DNA of 64,000 nt from assembly GCA_963668365.1 (NCBI GenBank), contig OY764266.1, positions 992,001 to 1,056,000 on the forward strand, in the 5' to 3' direction. The DNA is from VXNE01 sp963668365. Lineage in GTDB: Bacteria > Pseudomonadota > Gammaproteobacteria > Pseudomonadales > Azotimanducaceae. The notes below the pieces were generated by a model. That model saw only the letters and a list, made by a program, of their open reading frames with translations. It did no database searches and had not been told where the DNA came from. Positions 59,396 through 64,000 of the stretch are shown one piece after another (within the stretch, counting starts at the first letter, position 1; every line of letters starts with the position of its first letter). The translations under genes were made by a program, and so were the position numbers.

Positions 59396-62300
59396 CTAAG
59401 GCGGTTCGAGGCCTTGCCACCACTGTGCCGGTAGCGGCTCGGAGGCGGGCCATGCCCGGTCCAGGGTATCCCCGGCGAACACCTCTCCGTTCTTGACCAC
59501 GTAGACGATGTCGTCGGAGTGGCGTATGTCAGCCAGGGGATCGGCATCGAGCACGACGAGGTCGGCGAGCTTTCCAGGCGTGATCGTGCCGATGTCTTCG
59601 GCGACTCCGATCATCTCCGCGCCATGCACGGTGGCGGCGCGCAGCGCCTCGTAAGGCGTCAGTCCACCGCTCGCGAGCGCCCACAGTTCCCAGTGGTAGC
59701 CGAGTCCCTGCAGTTGGCCGTGCGAACCGACGCCCACATGGCCGCCCGCGCGGATGATCTTGGCGGCCTGGGCGGCGACCCTTTGAAAAACATGCTCGGA
59801 GTCGGCGAACCAGGGTACCCGCAGGGTGCGTCCAGCGAGCAGTTGCGGGGGAGTGAAGCGCTTGAGCTTCGTGTCGTTCGCCGGGGATTCCCTGGTGAAG
59901 AAGTAGTTTTCCGCTGCGGGCCCGCCGTAGGCCACGAGCAGTGTCGGCGTATAGGCGATGCCGGAGCGCGCCACCAGTTGCACGACATCCGGGTGCAGGT
60001 CGATGATGGGGAAATTGTGCTCGTTGCCGCTGAAGCCGTCGATGATGTGGGTCATGTCGAGCTTCATGTCGAGCGCGCCTTCCGTCGTCGGCATGAGTTC
60101 CAGCGTTTCCGCGGCCTGCACGATCCACTGGCGCTGTTCGCGGTTGCCGGCGATATAGGACTTGAGGTTGCGCACCCGGTAGTGGTCCTTGTAGCGCGAC
60201 AGCACCCTGCGCGCGTGTTCGTACGATCCGAAGCGGTTGTCGTTGAATATGCCCGGGCCGGTGGACAGCAGGCGCGGCCCGATCATGCGCCCCGCATCGA
60301 TCAGGTCCTTGTGGGCGAGGATATCCACAGTGCTTGGCTGCACGTCGATGACCGTCGTCACGCCGTATGCCAGATTCGCCAGGAGAGCCCAGTTGCTCAT
60401 GTCGATGACGCGTTGCAGCAGCGGAACATGGGCGTGGGTGTCGACGTATCCCGGGACGATGAAACGCCCGGAGACATCGATGACCGAGGCGCCGCGGGGG
60501 ATTTCGACCTCGTCCGCGCTCCCGACTTGCGTGATACGGCCCCGCTGCATCACGATCACCGCGTCTTCGATGGGTTCGGCGTCGGGTTCCATCGAAATGA
60601 CGGTGGCGCCGGTCAGTGCCAGCACGCCCTCGGGTTCGTGGCGGGGCAGGTAGATCTCTATCGTGGCGCCCACGACCGACGAATGCTCTTCGGCGATTTC
60701 CGGCGAGTCGTCCTGTGCCGGGTCTTCTTTCTCCTCCTTGCCCGACGTGTTGTTGTCCTTGTCCGGGTCGAACTCGACCGAAGCCAGCGCACGCCGGTAT
60801 ACGCGGTTGCCCACGGTCCAGTAGATGGTGCCGCCATCGGCGCTCCAGGCAGCTTCGTCGGCGCCGACATCGGTAAGTTGCGCCATGGGAACGGACGGCG
60901 CGTCGATGCTGGTTTCGACATCGGTCAGGTCGCGGCCGAGCAACTTGGCAACATGGAGTTGATTGGCGTGCGTTACCAGCACGGCCCGGCCGTCCGGCGA
61001 GATCTGGACATCTCCCGCCGGCACGTCGCCTTCCGCGTAGTAGATGCCGGGGCCTTCCACGCTGAGGTGCGTGCGTCGGTCGGTTCCGTCAAAACGCATC
61101 GATGTGAGTGCGGACCGGCCGCCCGAGTGGTAGACGTAGATTCGATCGGGCTCCGGCCCGAAATGGGGCGCCCTGTAGCCGCGGGCCGGCGTCACCACCC
61201 GCGTCCTGCCGCCGTCGGCCGGCAACCAGATCAGGCTCGTCCCTTCGGGTTCGCCGAAATCCCAGATGCGGTAAAGGCGGTCATAGCTTGCGGCGCGCAG
61301 GGCGACGATTCGCTTGCCATCGGGCGACCACGCCGGATCGCTGTAGAACGCCGCGCGCTGCGTCAGTCGTTGCGGCGCGCCGCGTCCGCTTGCGCGTGCG
61401 CGCCAGATATGACCGCCCCCGGGCGACCAGGTGACGTAGACGAGCCATCGCCCGTCGGGGGACCACGCGGGATGAAATGCCGGGATATGCTCGTCGGTAA
61501 CCGGCGTTTCCTTGCCGGTTGCTTCATCGCGGACGAAAATGCGCGTCAGCGCGGAAAAGGCCAGCCGGTCGCCCGACGGCGAGGGTGCCAGGCCGCGTAC
61601 GAGGTGCGCCTTCACGGGACCCAGCCCCAGGCGGTAGGGCGAATACAGGCGCGGTCCGATGGACTGGTCGACTTCGAGCGTAAAGGGGATGGTTGAAATC
61701 TCTCCCGTCGCCGTGTCGACCCGGCGGATTCCCCCTTCGCGGGTATAGACGACCGCCGATCCGTCCGGCGTGAAGGCATAGCCCGGAAACAGGTCGCGGG
61801 TGAATCGCGACTCCTGGTCGTCGCGTTGCGCCGGGTACGCGAGCCAGCGGTCCTCCCCAGTGTCAAGATCCCGCAACCTGAGCCCGCTCTCGCCCCGATA
61901 ACGGGTCACGTAGACGAGCACGGAACCGTCTGGCGACAACAAGGGACGCATCGCGCTGCCCTGCGCGCGGGTCAGGTAGTCTTCTCTGCCGTCACGCAGG
62001 TCGAGCCGCGCTATTTGCCACAGGGGCAGCCGCACGTCGTAGGCAAATCCGCCGTCCTTGCGCGCGTAGTACAGGTGGCGTCCGTCCGGAGAATAGGCGG
62101 CGCCGAGCGTGTTCGCGCGATCGTCCGAGGGGGTGTCCGAGCCACTCTTGGCCTCGGTGATCTGAACGCCGCGTCCGCCATCGACGTGATAGGCCCACAA
62201 CTCGAAGGTCCGCAATCCCCACTTGGTGCGCGATGCGACCACGTGTGTGCCGTCGGGCGACCACGATGGGGACGCGAACTCGATGGTCCCCTTGTCGGAG

Positions 62301-62680
62301 GACAGCTTGCGCGGTTCGCTGCCATCCGCGTTTGCGACCCACACGTTCTCGCTGCCGTCCCGGTCGCTCACGAAAACGATCCGCTTGCCGTCCGGCGAGA
62401 ACCTGGGTTGAGAGTCGAACGCCATGCCGCTGGTGATGCGGCGGGCGGTGCCGCCTTCGGCAGGCAGGACATACAGGTCCCCGACCGCCTCCATGACGAT
62501 GGTCGAACCGTCGGGTGAAACGTCCAGGGACAGCCACGTCACAGCATCCGTTTCAAATGCGATTTGCCGCGACCCCTCAAGCGGGAGTTCTCCGGCCGAC
62601 ACGAGCAGTGACGTCGCGGAGAGGAGCGCCAGCACGGTCATATGCGCTTTGCGGAGGACTGTCATCGCCGGTGGATTCAT
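59396..62680 (-). CDS. Secreted TolB-like propeller fused to an amidohydrolase
   Basis: A 1094-aa protein. Signal peptide (VLALLSATSLLVSAG), then a WD40/TolB-type beta-propeller of repeated SPDGxxxxF/Y blades (about 40-620), a charged linker (about 640-675, DPDKDNNTSGKEEKEDPAQD) and an amidohydrolase domain (about 690-1090) with FIVPGYVDTHAHVPLLQRV (HxH metal pair), HIIDGFSGNEHNFPIIDLHP and TPGKLADLVVLDADPL. Likely a periplasmic hydrolase, possibly a peptidase/imidase-like enzyme; substrate unknown. Its TAG stop (59396-59398) is inside the right target duplication of the ISAzo13-type element, so the gene is complete. Confidence 0.86.
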   Translation of the reverse strand: MNPPAMTVLRKAHMTVLALLSATSLLVSAGELPLEGSRQIAFETDAVTWLSLDVSPDGSTIVMEAVGDLYVLPAEGGTARRITSGMAFDSQPRFSPDGKRIVFVSDRDGSENVWVANADGSEPRKLSSDKGTIEFASPSWSPDGTHVVASRTKWGLRTFELWAYHVDGGRGVQITEAKSGSDTPSDDRANTLGAAYSPDGRHLYYARKDGGFAYDVRLPLWQIARLDLRDGREDYLTRAQGSAMRPLLSPDGSVLVYVTRYRGESGLRLRDLDTGEDRWLAYPAQRDDQESRFTRDLFPGYAFTPDGSAVVYTREGGIRRVDTATGEISTIPFTLEVDQSIGPRLYSPYRLGLGPVKAHLVRGLAPSPSGDRLAFSALTRIFVRDEATGKETPVTDEHIPAFHPAWSPDGRWLVYVTWSPGGGHIWRARASGRGAPQRLTQRAAFYSDPAWSPDGKRIVALRAASYDRLYRIWDFGEPEGTSLIWLPADGGRTRVVTPARGYRAPHFGPEPDRIYVYHSGGRSALTSMRFDGTDRRTHLSVEGPGIYYAEGDVPAGDVQISPDGRAVLVTHANQLHVAKLLGRDLTDVETSIDAPSVPMAQLTDVGADEAAWSADGGTIYWTVGNRVYRRALASVEFDPDKDNNTSGKEEKEDPAQDDSPEIAEEHSSVVGATIEIYLPRHEPEGVLALTGATVISMEPDAEPIEDAVIVMQRGRITQVGSADEVEIPRGASVIDVSGRFIVPGYVDTHAHVPLLQRVIDMSNWALLANLAYGVTTVIDVQPSTVDILAHKDLIDAGRMIGPRLLSTGPGIFNDNRFGSYEHARRVLSRYKDHYRVRNLKSYIAGNREQRQWIVQAAETLELMPTTEGALDMKLDMTHIIDGFSGNEHNFPIIDLHPDVVQLVARSGIAYTPTLLVAYGGPAAENYFFTRESPANDTKLKRFTPPQLLAGRTLRVPWFADSEHVFQRVAAQAAKIIRAGGHVGVGSHGQLQGLGYHWELWALASGGLTPYEALRAATVHGAEMIGVAEDIGTITPGKLADLVVLDADPLADIRHSDDIVYVVKNGEVFAGDTLDRAWPASEPLPAQWWQGLEPP

Positions 62681-62705
62681 TGCGGGTGTGCTTGATCGCG
62701 CCCGG

Positions 62706-64000
<1,295 letters not shown>

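Noticed and set aside
59519..61696. A 725-codon plus-strand frame opposite the propeller-amidohydrolase
   Set aside because: The minus-strand protein has repeated blade motifs and a metal site; the plus-strand translation is low complexity.

Overview
The window is high-GC (roughly 63-65% by eye) bacterial chromosome, with tightly packed genes, many GTG/TTG starts and weak ribosome binding sites. The rplA-rplJ-rplL-rpoB-rpoC order, the sizes of RpoB (1361 aa) and RpoC (1391 aa), and genes such as mpl, yqgE/ruvX and a methylcrotonyl-CoA-type carboxylase suggest a heterotrophic gammaproteobacterium, probably uncultured. That placement is inference. No rRNA, CRISPR array or prophage structural module was found.

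Layout. 1-9876: ribosomal-protein/RNA polymerase operon, entered inside rplA. 9873-10141: a MITE-like repeat that forms the rpoC stop codon. 10154-17533: minus-strand genes for a 5'-3' exonuclease, a MaoC / SCPx-thiolase / DUF35 acyl-CoA module and mccB-mccA, plus a previously uncalled 53-aa membrane protein on the plus strand. 17666-21596: yqgE (frameshifted) and ruvX, separated by an opposite-strand molybdenum hydroxylase that carries in-frame palindromic repeats. 21662-21909: a second MITE-like repeat. 21951-28817: small membrane protein, copZ-copA-COX3, a DUF523/DUF1722 protein, a GT2-GtrA glycosyltransferase and an aldo/keto reductase. 28885-33856: a Fic protein behind an AT-rich repeat-bearing leader, then a VOC protein translationally coupled to a MoxR-type ATPase and a VWA protein. 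33890-34561: a Bax-inhibitor-1 protein.

35053-41873 is an integrase-bearing defence island: two tandem tyrosine recombinases, a PD-(D/E)XK-like protein coupled to an MmeI-like restriction-modification enzyme, and a HigBA toxin-antitoxin pair. It ends before a tRNA-Met gene with a strong promoter. 42539-55296 is mainly housekeeping: cca, a KdsD-like isomerase, a four-gene overlapping cluster (amidotransferase, GH20 hexosaminidase, TonB-domain lipoprotein, propeller lipoprotein), an acyltransferase, comF, an amidohydrolase, mpl and a PPi-type phosphofructokinase. Two insertion sequences follow, each with inferred ends and target duplications: an ISKra4-type element that rewrote the last codons of the phosphofructokinase, and an ISAzo13-type element between an LLM oxidoreductase and a propeller-amidohydrolase. 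The window ends inside trpE.

The strongest candidates for new biology are: the MmeI-like enzyme with its coupled unknown nuclease-fold partner; the VOC-MoxR-VWA trio with no recognised client; palindromic repeats read in two different frames inside an enzyme linker; and two sequence-unrelated MITE-like elements with the same nested-palindrome design.
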